Counted from the first letter of the stretch, positions 1-9,518 are shown. The stretch is DNA of 64,000 nucleotides from Nitratidesulfovibrio sp. SRB-5 (GCF_019931275.1 NZ_JAIOTY010000001.1:62001-126000); one strand, 5' to 3'. Numbers and translations: made by a program. The notes: generated by a model from the sequence alone, not told the origin.

Positions 1-1
1 G

Positions 2-853
2 GGCCGCGTGGTGGTCACCGGGCTTGGCAAGTCGGGTCTGGTGGGCCGCAAGCTGGCCGCCACCCTGTCTTCCACCGGCACCCCGGCGTTCTTCCTGCAC
101 CCGGTGGAAGGCGCGCACGGCGACATGGGCAGCCTGCGGGCCGAGGACGTGGTCATCGCCATCTCCAATTCCGGCGAGACGGACGAACTGAACGCCATCC
201 TGCCCAGCCTGCGGGCCATCGGCACCTCCATCATCGCCATGACCGGCAAGGCGCAGTCCACACTGGGCCGCGCCGCCGACGTGGTGCTGGATTCCGGCGT
301 CCCGCGCGAGGCGTGCCCCCACAACCTGGCCCCCACGGCATCCACCACGGCGGTACTGGCTCTGGGCGATGCCCTTGCGGTGTGTCTCATCCATTGGAAA
401 TCGTTTACTGAAAACGACTTTCTGCGCTACCACCCCGGCGGTTCGCTGGGCCAGCGGTTGCGCCTGCGCGTGCAGGAGCTGATGCACACCACCGGCATTC
501 CGGTCACCCAGGACGACGTGGGCCAGGAAGAGGCCGTGCGCGTGCTGGACAAGGGCGGCTTTGGCGCGGTGGCCGTGGTGGACGGCAGCGGCAGGCTGAT
601 GGGGATACTTACCGACGGCGACGTGCGCCGTGCGGTGATCCGGGGCGACTATGCCCCGCGCACCCCGGTGACGGCCATCATGACCTGCAACCCGCGCAGC
701 GCCCGCAGTGACCAGTCCGTGGCGGAACTGCTGGACATCATGGAGCAGAAGGCCATCACCGTGCTGCCCATCGTGGACGATGCGCACCGCCTGCTGGGCC
801 TCATCCACCTGCACGACCTGCTGGGCAAGGGCGGCGTGAGCTTTGCCGGGTAG
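2..853 (+). CDS. kdsD: Arabinose-5-phosphate isomerase, KdsD/KpsF/GutQ family (5' end outside window)
   Basis: Interconverts ribulose 5-phosphate and arabinose 5-phosphate, the first committed step to the KDO sugar of lipopolysaccharide; cytosolic. The frame is already open at the left edge and begins inside the SIS sugar-isomerase fold (GLGKSGLVGRKLAATLSSTG, then HGDMG and ISNSGETDE), so about 40-50 N-terminal residues are missing. Two CBS repeats follow (about residues 150-215 and 220-275 of the visible part: VQELMHT..., then VTAIMTCNPRSA...), the usual SIS-CBS-CBS order of full-length KdsD. The SIS motifs and paired CBS domains make the family call secure; KdsD versus GutQ/KpsF paralogue cannot be decided from one copy. 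RfaE2 at 44443 is another LPS-core gene in the window. Confidence 0.93.
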   Translation, partial: GRVVVTGLGKSGLVGRKLAATLSSTGTPAFFLHPVEGAHGDMGSLRAEDVVIAISNSGETDELNAILPSLRAIGTSIIAMTGKAQSTLGRAADVVLDSGVPREACPHNLAPTASTTAVLALGDALAVCLIHWKSFTENDFLRYHPGGSLGQRLRLRVQELMHTTGIPVTQDDVGQEEAVRVLDKGGFGAVAVVDGSGRLMGILTDGDVRRAVIRGDYAPRTPVTAIMTCNPRSARSDQSVAELLDIMEQKAITVLPIVDDAHRLLGLIHLHDLLGKGGVSFAG

Positions 854-928
854 CCACGGCGCGCGCCCCGCAGCGTACGTTTCCGTCCCCCGCGTTTCGT
901 CACCCCAACACCGCCCGGAGCCAGCCGC

Positions 929-1456
929 ATGAGCGCCAAGCGCGTGCAAGACAGCGAAGTGGTGATGACCCACCGCCCCCTGCCAGAGGACGCCAACCCC
1001 GCGGGCAACGTGCACGGCGGGGTGATCCTGAAGCACATCGACCTTGCCGGGGCCGTGGCCGCCATGCGCCACTGCCGCACGGCCGTGGTGACGGCCTCCA
1101 TCGACCGCATGGACTTTCGCGCGCCGGTGCACGTGGGCGAGCTGATGCAGCTGAAGGCCAGCGTGAACCTTGCCGGTGGCACCTCGCTGGAAGTGGGCGT
1201 GCGGGTGGAAGCGGAAAACCTGCTCACCGGCGAATCGCGCCATGCCGCCTCGGCCTACCTGACCTTCGTGTCCATGGGGCCGGACCGCAAGCCCGTGCCC
1301 GTACCTGAACTGTTGCTGGAAACACCCGCCCAGCACCGCCGCAACCGCGAGGCGCAACGCCGCCGCGAACAGCGGCGCGACGAGCGCAAGCGCGAAAAGG
1401 CCGCGCAAGAAGCGCTGGCCACGGCCACCGTGGAAGAGGTGGAGCACTATTACTGA
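929..1456 (+). CDS. Acyl-CoA thioesterase, hotdog fold (YciA/BACH type)
   Basis: Predicted to hydrolyse acyl-CoA thioesters to free acid plus CoA in the cytosol. The 175-residue protein has the single hotdog domain of the cytosolic acyl-CoA hydrolase family in residues 1-115: PEDANPAGNVHGGVILKHID contains the N-x-x-G-x-x-x-G-G motif, with VDR-like strand TASIDRMDFRAPVHVGE and a final TFV strand. After residue about 125 the chain becomes a strongly basic, probably helical tail (RRNREAQRRREQRRDERK), longer than in YciA. It lies 75 bp after the isomerase gene, same strand, and is followed by a terminator at 1542. Substrate range is not visible. Confidence 0.9.
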   Translation: MSAKRVQDSEVVMTHRPLPEDANPAGNVHGGVILKHIDLAGAVAAMRHCRTAVVTASIDRMDFRAPVHVGELMQLKASVNLAGGTSLEVGVRVEAENLLTGESRHAASAYLTFVSMGPDRKPVPVPELLLETPAQHRRNREAQRRREQRRDERKREKAAQEALATATVEEVEHYY

Positions 1457-1541
1457 ACTGCCGCTCCGGCGGCGCAAAGGCGGAAAGCCGCCAGCGCGCC
1501 ACGCCGCGCCGGGCTGCGGAAGCAGGGAGCGCAGAATGGAA

Positions 1542-1577
1542 ATGGGGGATGCCGCGAACGCGGCGTCCCCCATTTTT
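1542..1577 (+). terminator. Rho-independent terminator after the thioesterase gene
   Basis: A 14-bp stem (ATGGGGGATGCCGC with GCGGCGTCCCCCAT, one G-T wobble) closes on the 4-nt loop GAAC and is followed by TTTTT. It lies between convergent genes (thioesterase ending 1456, GTPase ending 1643) and probably works mainly for the plus strand, where the T run is. Confidence 0.85.
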
Positions 1578-1642
1578 CTGTGTTGGTGCATGTTCGGCGT
1601 GAAGCGCCATGTCTTCGCACGGAGCGTCCGTGCATCGTCCCG

Positions 1643-3076
1643 CTATCTGCCCAGAAGTTCCAGCACGGCTTCCGCCAGCCCGGCCCCGTCCTCCGCGTCG
1701 GGCCGGTCGCGGTAGGTGTAGCGCACCCGCAGCCATGGCCGGTCGATGCGGATCAGCCGGTCCAGACGCACCGGTGTGCCCAGCAGCACCAGATCGCAGG
1801 GGGTGGCGTTGATGGTGGCTTCCAGATCGTCCAGTTGCTGGCGCGAATAGCCCATGGCGGGCAGGGCCTTGCCCAGGTGGGGGTAGTTCTCGAACACCTG
1901 CTTCAGCGAGCCCTGCGCATACGGGCGCGGATCGGCGATGCGGCCCGCGCCGTGCATCTCCGCCGCAGCCTCGGCCGCGCCGAAGGGCAGGCCGCCGTGG
2001 GTCAGGGTGGGGCCGTCTTCCACCAGCAGCACCCGCGCCCGGCGGATGGCGGCGGGGTCGTCCACCTCCACCACCGAATCGGCCAGCAGCACCCGCGCGG
2101 CGGGGTTGGCGGCGGCGATGCTGGCGCGCACCGTGGCCACCTGTTCCGGCGTGGCCGTGTCCATCTTGTTGATTACGGCAACGTGGCACATGCGCAGGTT
2201 GGTTTCGCCGGGGTGGTAGGTCAGCTCGTGCCCGGCGCGCAGCGGGTCCAGCACGGTCAGATGCACGTCCGGGCGAAAGAAGGGGGTGTCGTTGTTGCCG
2301 CCGTCCCATAACAGCACGTCGGCCTCGGCCTGGGCCGCCGCAAGGATGCGCGCATAGTCCACCCCGGCGAACACCGTGATGCCCGCATCCACCAGGTGTT
2401 CGTATTCCTCGCGTTCCTCCACCGTGCAGTCGGCGGCGTCCATGTCCGCGTGGCTGGCGAAGCGTTGTACCGCCTGCCGTTCCAGGTCGCCGTAGGGCAT
2501 GGGGTGGCGCACCACCACCGGGCGGATGCCCCGCGCCAGAAACGCCGCGCACAGGTGCCGGGTGACCGGCGACTTGCCGCAGCCGGTGCGCACGGCGGTG
2601 ACGGCCACCACGGGCTTGTCCGCGCGCAGCATGGTGGCGGCGGGCGACAGCAGGCGAAAGTCCGCCCCGGCGGCCAGCGCCAGCGAGGCGGCGTGCATGA
2701 CCGTTTCGTGCGATACGTCGCTGTACGAAAAGATCACCTCGTGCACGTCGTTGTCGCGGCACAGGGTCGTCAGCTCGCGTTCGGCCAGGATGGGCACCCC
2801 GTCCGGGTAGTGCGGCCCGGCCAGCGCCGCCGGGTAGCAGCGCCCGTCGATGTCCGGGATCTGGGCGGCGGTGAAGGCCACCACGTGCACGGCGGGGTCG
2901 TTGCGCAGCAGCACGTTGAAGTTGTGGAAGTCGCGCCCGGCTGCGCCCATGATCACCACGTTGCGCACTCCAGCGCCGTCGGCGGGCACGGGCGCGCGGC
3001 AGGTGGCGGCCAGTTTGGCCGATTGGGCAGGTCGGGCGGAGAGGGCGGGGCTGGTGGCGCGGGATGATCTGGTCAT
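1643..3076 (-). CDS. Cyclic 2,3-diphosphoglycerate synthetase-like GTPase
   Basis: About 477 residues. After a 30-residue low-complexity N-terminus comes a Rossmann-like segment (NVVIMGAAGRDFHNFNVLLR, then FTAAQIPDIDGRCYP), then a P-loop domain with an altered Walker A (VTAVRTGCGKSPVTRHL), and a nucleotide-specificity strand VINKMDTA. This is the layout of the archaeal cyclic 2,3-diphosphoglycerate synthetase-like family (COG2403), which also occurs in many bacteria that are not known to make cDPG, so the actual reaction is uncertain. The start at 3076 is chosen because AGGAGGT lies 8 bases upstream; the longer frame to 3190 has no such site. It is transcribed alone; a hairpin sits in its leader at 3148-3171. 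Confidence 0.82.
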   Translation of the reverse strand: MTRSSRATSPALSARPAQSAKLAATCRAPVPADGAGVRNVVIMGAAGRDFHNFNVLLRNDPAVHVVAFTAAQIPDIDGRCYPAALAGPHYPDGVPILAERELTTLCRDNDVHEVIFSYSDVSHETVMHAASLALAAGADFRLLSPAATMLRADKPVVAVTAVRTGCGKSPVTRHLCAAFLARGIRPVVVRHPMPYGDLERQAVQRFASHADMDAADCTVEEREEYEHLVDAGITVFAGVDYARILAAAQAEADVLLWDGGNNDTPFFRPDVHLTVLDPLRAGHELTYHPGETNLRMCHVAVINKMDTATPEQVATVRASIAAANPAARVLLADSVVEVDDPAAIRRARVLLVEDGPTLTHGGLPFGAAEAAAEMHGAGRIADPRPYAQGSLKQVFENYPHLGKALPAMGYSRQQLDDLEATINATPCDLVLLGTPVRLDRLIRIDRPWLRVRYTYRDRPDAEDGAGLAEAVLELLGR

Positions 3077-3147
3077 GCGGCGGACCTCCTGTGGTGGCGG
3101 AACTGCGCAGGGGGTAGCTTGCGATGGTCCGGAGAGATTGGATGGGC

Positions 3148-3171
3148 ATCCCCCGCATTCACACGGGGGAT
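3148..3171. other. Inverted repeat (leader hairpin) upstream of the GTPase gene
   Basis: ATCCCCCG and CGGGGGAT form a perfect 8-bp stem with an 8-nt loop, within the 290-bp spacer between the end of the YhaN-like gene (3367) and the start of the GTPase gene (3076), both on the minus strand. In the minus transcript it is not followed by a T run, so it is not a clear terminator; it could be a leader structure or an operator. Nothing else recognisable was seen in this spacer apart from a GC-rich 8-bp hairpin just after the YhaN stop (about 3340-3361). Confidence 0.45.
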
Positions 3172-3366
3172 ATTTCTTATGACATGGCAAGCTATGCGGA
3201 CGGCGTCAACCCGCGGGCAGGGAGACCTGCGGGGGGTGCGCAAGTCTGTCGCGTCTGGTCGTGTCCGATGACAGCTGGCAGCATCCGGTTGCGGACCGGT
3301 TGCTGACCGGCTGCGGATCGGCACGGGCCTGCCCGAACCGGCGCGGCACGGGGCCGCGCCGACAGC

Positions 3367-6300
3367 TCAGGCGGCGGTTATGGCGCCGCGTTCCACGGTG
3401 AACAGGGCGGCATCGGGCGCCGCCGTGCGCAGCATGTCCACGGTGTGCGGGTGGCAGGTGAAGAACAGTATCTGGTGCGGCTTGCCGCCTGCGATTGTGG
3501 CGGCATCGTTCGGGGGGGCGTCGGCAGCATTCGGGGCCACGTCGTCCCGCCCGTCGCGTTTCCCGCACAGTTCGGCCAGGGCGGCGGCGGTGCGCGCCGC
3601 CCGTTCCGGGTCGAAGTTGACCAGGATGTCGTCCATTATCAGGGGCAGCGGCTCGGCGTGCAGGGCGTGGGTGCGCACGTAGCCCAGGCGCAGGGCCAGG
3701 TATAACTGCTCGCGGGTGCCCCGGCTGAGGTGCTCGTGCGGCACCGGTTCGCCGTCGGCGGGCACGGCGCGGGGCACGCCGTCTTCCAGCGATGCGGCGA
3801 TGGACTGCCAGCGTCCCCCGGTGATGGTCCGGAAGATGGCCGCCGCCTCGCGGATCACGTGGGGCTGGCGCTCCCGCTCGAAGCGCCGCCGCGCCGTGTC
3901 GATGAGGTGGCGGGCCAGGGCGTTGCGGCTCCATTCCAGGGCCATCTGGCGGGCAGATTCCAGCAGGGCGGCTTCCTGCCTGCGCAGGGCGGCCACTTCG
4001 TCGGCGGTGGCCACCTGCTCGCGCTGCACGCGCAACGCGGCGGCCTTGTCCACCAGTTCCGCTTCCTGCGCGGCCAGAGAGGCCAGTTCCCCGGCCAGTT
4101 CGTCGCACCGGGCCTGCATGGCCTCGCGGTCGGCGCTGGCCATTTCGGCGCGCAGCGCGGCCAGTGGGTCTGCCTGAGGGGTGGCGGATGGGCCATCGGA
4201 CCCGCTGCCCGTTGCGGGAACCGAAATGTCGGGCAGGGCGGCGGTCAGGTGGTCGGTCAGGTCGCCCTTGCGGCGCAGCAGTTCCTGCCGCTCCGCAAAG
4301 GATGCGGCGCGGCGCAGGAAGTCTTCTCCGTCGGCGGCGTCGCCAGCGGCCAAAAGCTCGTCCACGGCGGCTTTGGCCGCGTCGTGGGCGGCCTCCGCCT
4401 CGTGCAGTTCGGCCCGCAGTTCCGCGTGTCGGGCGGCCAGCCTGTCCCGCTCGGCGGCCATGGCCACGGCGGTCTGGGCGGCGGCGGCCAGCGCGTCCAG
4501 CGTGGCTACGGGGTCATCGCCACGGGCGGCGTCGGGCAGGGCGTTGGCGCAGTCCGCTGCAATGCGCGCCAGCGGGGTTTCCAGCGCGGCCAGTTCCGCG
4601 TCCAGCGCGGCGCGTCGGGCGGCAAGACCGGCAGCTTCGTTGTCCAGGCGCAGCCAGTCGTCCATGATCCCAAGGGCATCGCGGGCGGTGGCCGGGGTCA
4701 GGTCCGGAGAAAGGCCGCGCTGGGCCAGCCAGGCGCGCCATGCGTCCGTGGCCGCGTCCGCCGTGGCGGTTGCGGCGTGCAGCGCGGCGTCGGCGTCCTG
4801 CACGGCGGCCAGGGCCTGCTGTTCCCGGTCGCGCCGGGCGGCCAGTTCCGCCAGCGCCCGTTCCCGCTCCTGCCGCCGGGCCTCGGCGGCGCGCAGGTCG
4901 GCCAGCAGGCGGTCCACACCGGCCAGCAGGGCGGCGGCGGCTTCGTCAGTCATTGCCGGGCCGTCCGCCTCATTGGGACATAGCGGGGCAAGGGCGGGCA
5001 CGCGGCGGGCCATATCGGCCAGAGTGGTCACCTGCGCCGCAAGGGCGGCAACGCGGGCGGCCAGTGCATCGGCCTGCGCCGCGCGGGCCATGCAGGCCTC
5101 CACCCGGTCGAACAGGCCGGGGGCCGCTTCGGGGGGGAAGGATTCCGGCAGGGCGAGCGCGGCGCAGTGCGCGGCCCAGTCCGCGCGGGCCTGATGCAGG
5201 GCCGTTTCCGCCGCTTCGCGGGTGTGCAGGGCCTGCATGTGCCGGGCGCGCAGGGTGGCGCAGTCGGATTCGCGGGCGGCGGCCTCGGCATCGGCCCTGT
5301 CGCGCTTGGCGCGCTCGTCGCGGGCGCGCTCCAGCGCGCGTTCGGTCATGTCCACGCGGTCGGCAAGGCCGGATACGTCAAGGAAATATCCGTCGGGGGA
5401 GGCTTCGGCATCGGATATTCCCGCCTCGCGCAGCAGGCGAGCGGCATCGGCGCGCAACGCGTCGCGGCGTTCGGCCAGTTCACGTTGCCGCGCGGCAAGC
5501 TGGGTGGCGCGGGCCGCGTGGGTGGCCTGTTCCGCCGCATCGCGCCGGGGCCAGCCCGCTGCCAGCAGTGCAAGGCCGCACAGCGCGGCCACCCCGCACA
5601 GGTACACGGGCGCAAGGCCCATGGCCGCAAAGGGGGCCAGCCCGGCGAGGGGAGAGGCGGCGGAAATGTCCAGCGCGCCCCGCATTGCCGCCAGCAGCAG
5701 CCCGGCGGACAGCGCGCCCCCGGCCAGCAGCACGCCGCCAAGGGCCAGCAGCGCCACCGACGTGCGGGCCACGGGCGCGTTGGCGGCGTGGTCCCGCTCC
5801 GAGCGGGCGGCTTCGGTCGTGCGTTCCGTCTCCAGCGCAAGTCCGTTGACCACATGGCGCAGGCGGCGCACGGCCTCTGTCCGGCGGTCCAGTTCCTCGC
5901 GACCGGGCGCGGCAATGGCCCGTGCGGCCATGATGGCCTGGTCGCGCCCGGCGGACAGGTCGTCCAGCTGCGCGGCCAGTTCGTCGGCCCTGCGGGCGGC
6001 CTCGCGGGCGGCGTCGGCGGCATGGGTGACGGTGCGGGCGCGGGCGGCCAGCGCCTCGCGGGCGCGGGGAGAAGTGTCGAAGCCGCGCAGGGTGTCCGGG
6101 GTCCAGCCGGGGGAAATGTCCGTCAGTGACCGGGCCAGTGCGGCGGCCTGCACGCCCTGTTCGGCGCGCAGCCCCGGCAGCTCGGCCTGCGCGGCACCGG
6201 CCTGGGCGCGCAGGGTGCGCAGCCGTTCGGCCTGTTCCGCGCCGAGGGTATCGACGGAGTCCGCGCCCAGCGCGTCGGTCTGGGCCTGCGCCAGTTCCGC

Positions 6301-7548
6301 CGCGTGGCGGGCGGATTCGTGTTCTGCGGCGCGTCGGTCACGCTCGGCGCGGGTCTGGCGCAGGTCGGCCCCGGCGGCGTCCATGGCGCCCTCGTGCGTG
6401 GCGATGGCCTCGCGCGTGAACAGGGAACGGTCGAAGCCGCGCACCCGCTCCGGGGTCCAGCCCGCGCCAAGGACGGCTAGCAGCCGTTCCCGGTCGGCGC
6501 GGTTGCGTTCCAGATCGGCCAGCAGGGCGGGCAGGGCGGCACGAGCGTTGCGGTAGCTGGCCTTGCGTTCCAGCAGGGTGCGCAGTTCGGGGGCGGCGGC
6601 CAGCAGCCGGGCGTCGGGGGTGCGCTGGGCCAGCGTTGACTCCAGCCCCGCCAGTTGGGTGCGCAGCCCCTGTGCCCGCAGGCCCCGTTCGGCGGCGCGC
6701 TCTCGCTCCCGTTCGAAGCGGGCCTTGCCGTCCTGCGGAAAGCGTTCCACCACCACGTCCAGCCGGGCCAGCTGCCCTTCCACGGCCACCAGTTCCTGCC
6801 ATTGCCGCCACACGCCCAGACGGCGTTCCAGCGCGCGGTGTTCGGCCTCGCGCCCGGCGCGATCGGCGCGCACACCGGCCAGCCGGGCGGACAGGTCGTC
6901 CAGCTCGGCGGACAGGGCGTCGTAGCGGGCGGTGTCCCGCTCGTGGGTGCGCAGGGTGGCGCGCAGGGTTTCCAGTTCCTTCAGCGCCTCGTTGAGCGGC
7001 GGCTTGCGGCCCTCCGGCAGGTACAGCGCGGCCATGCGGCCCGCAAGATCATCCAGCAACTGGCTGGGCGGACGCAGCCCCTGCCCGGCCCCGGCACCCA
7101 GCAGCACGTTGCGCGCGCCTTCCGCCGAGAGCGAGGAAAATTCCTGCAATTCCGAAAGACTGAACCCGTAGATGTTGCGGTAGAGGTCGGGCGTCACCCC
7201 GTGCAGCAGGGCGGCGGCCAGTTCCGCGTCCAGCGGCGTTCCGTTGGCATCGGTAAAGGTCAGCGTGCCGCCGTGCGCGCCGGGTCGGCGGGTAAGCCGC
7301 ACCACGCCGCAGCGGTCGGTGTGCAGGGTGAGCGTGCCGCCCGCATCCGCCGCGCGGCCCGAAAGGGGCACGCGGTGCGCGGCGCGGCTGCGCGGGTAGC
7401 CCGCCAGCATGGCCCGGAAGAAGTCGAGGCAGGTGGATTTGCCCGCCTCGTTGCTGCCGAGGAAAATGGACAGCCCCGGCGGCAGTTGCTGGATGGTCTG
7501 GCCCGCCAGAACGCCGAAGCCGTCGATGTGCGCGCGCTGGATGTACAT
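3367..7548 (-). CDS. YhaN-like AAA/SMC-type ATPase (SbcC-like) with internal membrane hairpin
   Basis: A 1393-residue coiled-coil ABC/SMC-type ATPase, partner of the nuclease encoded just upstream. Residues 1-40 hold the N-terminal half of the head with Walker A (GSNEAGKST, residues 31-39). Long Ala/Arg/Glu-rich coiled coils fill about 170-1200. The C-terminal head half holds the signature-like LSRGTREQLYLALRL and Walker B plus D-loop (LPLIMDDILVNFD). At about residues 597-665 two hydrophobic segments (SVALLALGGVLLAGGALSAG and LAPVYLCGVAALCGLALLAA) interrupt the coiled coil, as I recall for the YhaN subfamily, suggesting membrane association rather than a cytosolic SbcC. Its ATG overlaps the stop of the nuclease gene by one base (TGATG), so the two are translationally coupled. 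Inferred role: recombination or end-processing of DNA. Confidence 0.9.
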   Translation of the reverse strand: MYIQRAHIDGFGVLAGQTIQQLPPGLSIFLGSNEAGKSTCLDFFRAMLAGYPRSRAAHRVPLSGRAADAGGTLTLHTDRCGVVRLTRRPGAHGGTLTFTDANGTPLDAELAAALLHGVTPDLYRNIYGFSLSELQEFSSLSAEGARNVLLGAGAGQGLRPPSQLLDDLAGRMAALYLPEGRKPPLNEALKELETLRATLRTHERDTARYDALSAELDDLSARLAGVRADRAGREAEHRALERRLGVWRQWQELVAVEGQLARLDVVVERFPQDGKARFERERERAAERGLRAQGLRTQLAGLESTLAQRTPDARLLAAAPELRTLLERKASYRNARAALPALLADLERNRADRERLLAVLGAGWTPERVRGFDRSLFTREAIATHEGAMDAAGADLRQTRAERDRRAAEHESARHAAELAQAQTDALGADSVDTLGAEQAERLRTLRAQAGAAQAELPGLRAEQGVQAAALARSLTDISPGWTPDTLRGFDTSPRAREALAARARTVTHAADAAREAARRADELAAQLDDLSAGRDQAIMAARAIAAPGREELDRRTEAVRRLRHVVNGLALETERTTEAARSERDHAANAPVARTSVALLALGGVLLAGGALSAGLLLAAMRGALDISAASPLAGLAPFAAMGLAPVYLCGVAALCGLALLAAGWPRRDAAEQATHAARATQLAARQRELAERRDALRADAARLLREAGISDAEASPDGYFLDVSGLADRVDMTERALERARDERAKRDRADAEAAARESDCATLRARHMQALHTREAAETALHQARADWAAHCAALALPESFPPEAAPGLFDRVEACMARAAQADALAARVAALAAQVTTLADMARRVPALAPLCPNEADGPAMTDEAAAALLAGVDRLLADLRAAEARRQERERALAELAARRDREQQALAAVQDADAALHAATATADAATDAWRAWLAQRGLSPDLTPATARDALGIMDDWLRLDNEAAGLAARRAALDAELAALETPLARIAADCANALPDAARGDDPVATLDALAAAAQTAVAMAAERDRLAARHAELRAELHEAEAAHDAAKAAVDELLAAGDAADGEDFLRRAASFAERQELLRRKGDLTDHLTAALPDISVPATGSGSDGPSATPQADPLAALRAEMASADREAMQARCDELAGELASLAAQEAELVDKAAALRVQREQVATADEVAALRRQEAALLESARQMALEWSRNALARHLIDTARRRFERERQPHVIREAAAIFRTITGGRWQSIAASLEDGVPRAVPADGEPVPHEHLSRGTREQLYLALRLGYVRTHALHAEPLPLIMDDILVNFDPERAARTAAALAELCGKRDGRDDVAPNAADAPPNDAATIAGGKPHQILFFTCHPHTVDMLRTAAPDAALFTVERGAITAA

Positions 7549-9116
7549 CAGTCGGCCTCCAGCATGTCGCAGCAGATGCGTTCGGCGTCGTCCAGCAGGG
7601 CGGCCAGGTCTTCGGGGGCAAGGGCGTCGGACGGGCCGAGGAAACGGCGACCGCGCGGGCCGTCGTACAGCGGGGCGAGCACGGCTGCGGCCAGGGCGCG
7701 CAGGGCAGCGGGGTCTGGCTGTGGGGAAAGATCGGGTGCCGGGGTGCCGGGGGGCGCGCCGTCTGATGGCGCGTCGGGTGATGCGGCGTGGGGCTTGCCC
7801 GTGGGGCAGGCGGCGTCATCGCCCGCTGGAGGTTCCGGCAGGCCCCGCGCGGCGGCGGCCACGCGCAGCACCTCGCCCAGCAGGTCGTCGCGGCGGCGCA
7901 GTGCGTCCATGTCTACGTCGGGCCGGGTGCGCAGTTCGATGTCCTTGACCCAGGCAAGGGGATCCAGCGAGGCACCGGCCTCGCGCAGCATTTCCAGCAG
8001 GCCTTCCACCGCGCCGGGGCGGCGCAGGTGGCGGTCCAGCGGGCCGCGCCCGTGCAGGATCACCCGGAACAGGGCGGCTTCCACCGGGAAGGCGGGCGCG
8101 CCAGACACACCGGGCGTGCCGGGCGCGCTGTCCGCCGCATCCCCTGCGGCGGCGCGTTCCATGGCCTCCAGGATGCGGCCATGCAGGGCTTCCAGCGAGG
8201 CCGCGCCGGTGGGCGTGCCCGCGTCGTCGCCATTGGCTCCAGTGTCGCCGTCCGCTCCGCCATTGCCATTGGCCCCTATGGCCACCTCCACCACCTGCCA
8301 GCGCACCGGGGCCAGGGGCCGGAATTCCGTTTCCACCTCGCCGTCGTCGTGCACGGTGACCAGGTGGCAGCCGCGCGGGCCGTCCTCGTTGATGTGCAGC
8401 CCCTGCGTGGAGCCGGGGTAGACCACATGGGGCCGCGTGCGCAGCACCTGCGGCAGGTGGATGTGCCCCAGCGCCCAGTAGTCCAGCCCCGTGCCGATCA
8501 GGTCGTCCAGGGTGCAGGGGGCGTAGCGGCCCGCGTCGCGCGTGCCGGGCGTGGCGCCCACGTTGCAGTGCAGCACGCCGATCTGCGGCGCGCCGGGGGG
8601 CACGTCCACGTCCTGAACCATGCCGTGAACCATGCCCTGCACGGTGGCCGCGCGGGCAAAGCGTTTGGCCAGGTTGCGGCCTTCGCGGTCTGTCTCGTGG
8701 CTGATGCCGTGCACCACGGCCACCACGCGCCCGTCGCGGGTCAGGGCGTGCGATTCCACCTGCGGGCCGAACACGGTGACCCCGTCCGGCCAGTGCAGCG
8801 AATGCACCCGCGAGGTAAGCGGGTCGTGGTTGCCGTGGGCGATGAACACCCGCACCCCCGCGTCCGCCAGACGCGCGCAGCCGTCGCGCAGGGCCACCTG
8901 GGCGCGCAGGCTGCCGTCCTCGTGGTTGTGTACGTCGCCCGCGATGAGCAGGGCGTCGGGCCGTTCGGCAAGGCACAGGTCCACCAGCCGCTCCCACGCG
9001 GTGAAGGTGGCGCGGTGCAGCCGGTCGGCCAGGCGGGGCGAAAGGTCGCGCGAGACGCCCGTGAAGGCGGCGTCGAGGTGCAGGTCTGCGGCATGGACGA
9101 AGCGGAACGCTGGCAT
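7548..9116 (-). CDS. YhaO/SbcD-like DNA repair exonuclease (metallophosphoesterase)
   Basis: Calcineurin-type nuclease subunit expected to work with the YhaN-like ATPase. The N-terminal 250 residues carry all Mre11/SbcD motifs: FVHAADLHLD (D11, H13), LIAGDVHN, AHGNHDP, and the late histidine motif LGHIHLPQ. A capping region follows. Between about residues 270 and 300 there is a Gly/Asn/Asp-rich insert (GANGNGGADGDTGANGDDAG) that looks like an expanded linker, and another around 450-475 (Pro/Asp-rich). 522 residues is longer than SbcD (about 400). No strong Shine-Dalgarno precedes the ATG; the start is fixed by the conserved first strand. First gene of the two-gene operon. Confidence 0.92.
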   Translation of the reverse strand: MPAFRFVHAADLHLDAAFTGVSRDLSPRLADRLHRATFTAWERLVDLCLAERPDALLIAGDVHNHEDGSLRAQVALRDGCARLADAGVRVFIAHGNHDPLTSRVHSLHWPDGVTVFGPQVESHALTRDGRVVAVVHGISHETDREGRNLAKRFARAATVQGMVHGMVQDVDVPPGAPQIGVLHCNVGATPGTRDAGRYAPCTLDDLIGTGLDYWALGHIHLPQVLRTRPHVVYPGSTQGLHINEDGPRGCHLVTVHDDGEVETEFRPLAPVRWQVVEVAIGANGNGGADGDTGANGDDAGTPTGAASLEALHGRILEAMERAAAGDAADSAPGTPGVSGAPAFPVEAALFRVILHGRGPLDRHLRRPGAVEGLLEMLREAGASLDPLAWVKDIELRTRPDVDMDALRRRDDLLGEVLRVAAAARGLPEPPAGDDAACPTGKPHAASPDAPSDGAPPGTPAPDLSPQPDPAALRALAAAVLAPLYDGPRGRRFLGPSDALAPEDLAALLDDAERICCDMLEAD

Positions 9117-9518
9117 GGGTGACCGTGGGTTGAAGTGCGGGGTGCGGCGGAAATTGCGCCGAACGAACGTGCGCCCTGCGGCTTGCGTGGCGAGCGGGGT
9201 GCCCGTCAGCAGGATGGCCGTGCGGGGATGGCCGTGCGCAGGAGGCCGTGCGGGGATGGCGAAATGTCCCGTGCGGCAACGGCACCCACCCTGTCTAGCA
9301 CGGCGGGCGGCGGGCCGTCACCGTGTCCGCGCCGCAAAGGGCGGTCAGGCGGGATGAGGTTGCCTGTCAGGGCCGGATGTGATTGCCGGTCTGGCGGGAT
9401 GTGATGGCGGCCAGGGCGTGATCGCCAGCCCGGGCGGTATTCTTCGCCGGGTGAACCCACCGGGCCCGACAACCGCGCCCCGCTTCCGGCCCCGTCGCCC
9501 CTCTGCTAGAACGTGGGC
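9117..9518. other. Divergent spacer between the yhaO-like gene and dinB, with short direct repeats
   Basis: About 400 bases without a credible gene. From 9213 to 9258 a 14-15 base unit GGCCGTGCGGGGAT occurs three times (third position variants), and at 9350-9410 the motif GGCGGGATG(T/A)G recurs. Promoters for both flanking genes must lie here, but I see no convincing -35/-10 pair or LexA-type operator. Confidence 0.4.

Noticed and set aside
3730-9122. Very long plus-strand open frames opposite the YhaN/YhaO genes
   Set aside because: They are antisense shadows caused by high GC at third positions; repetitive composition, no ribosome sites and no recognisable domains.
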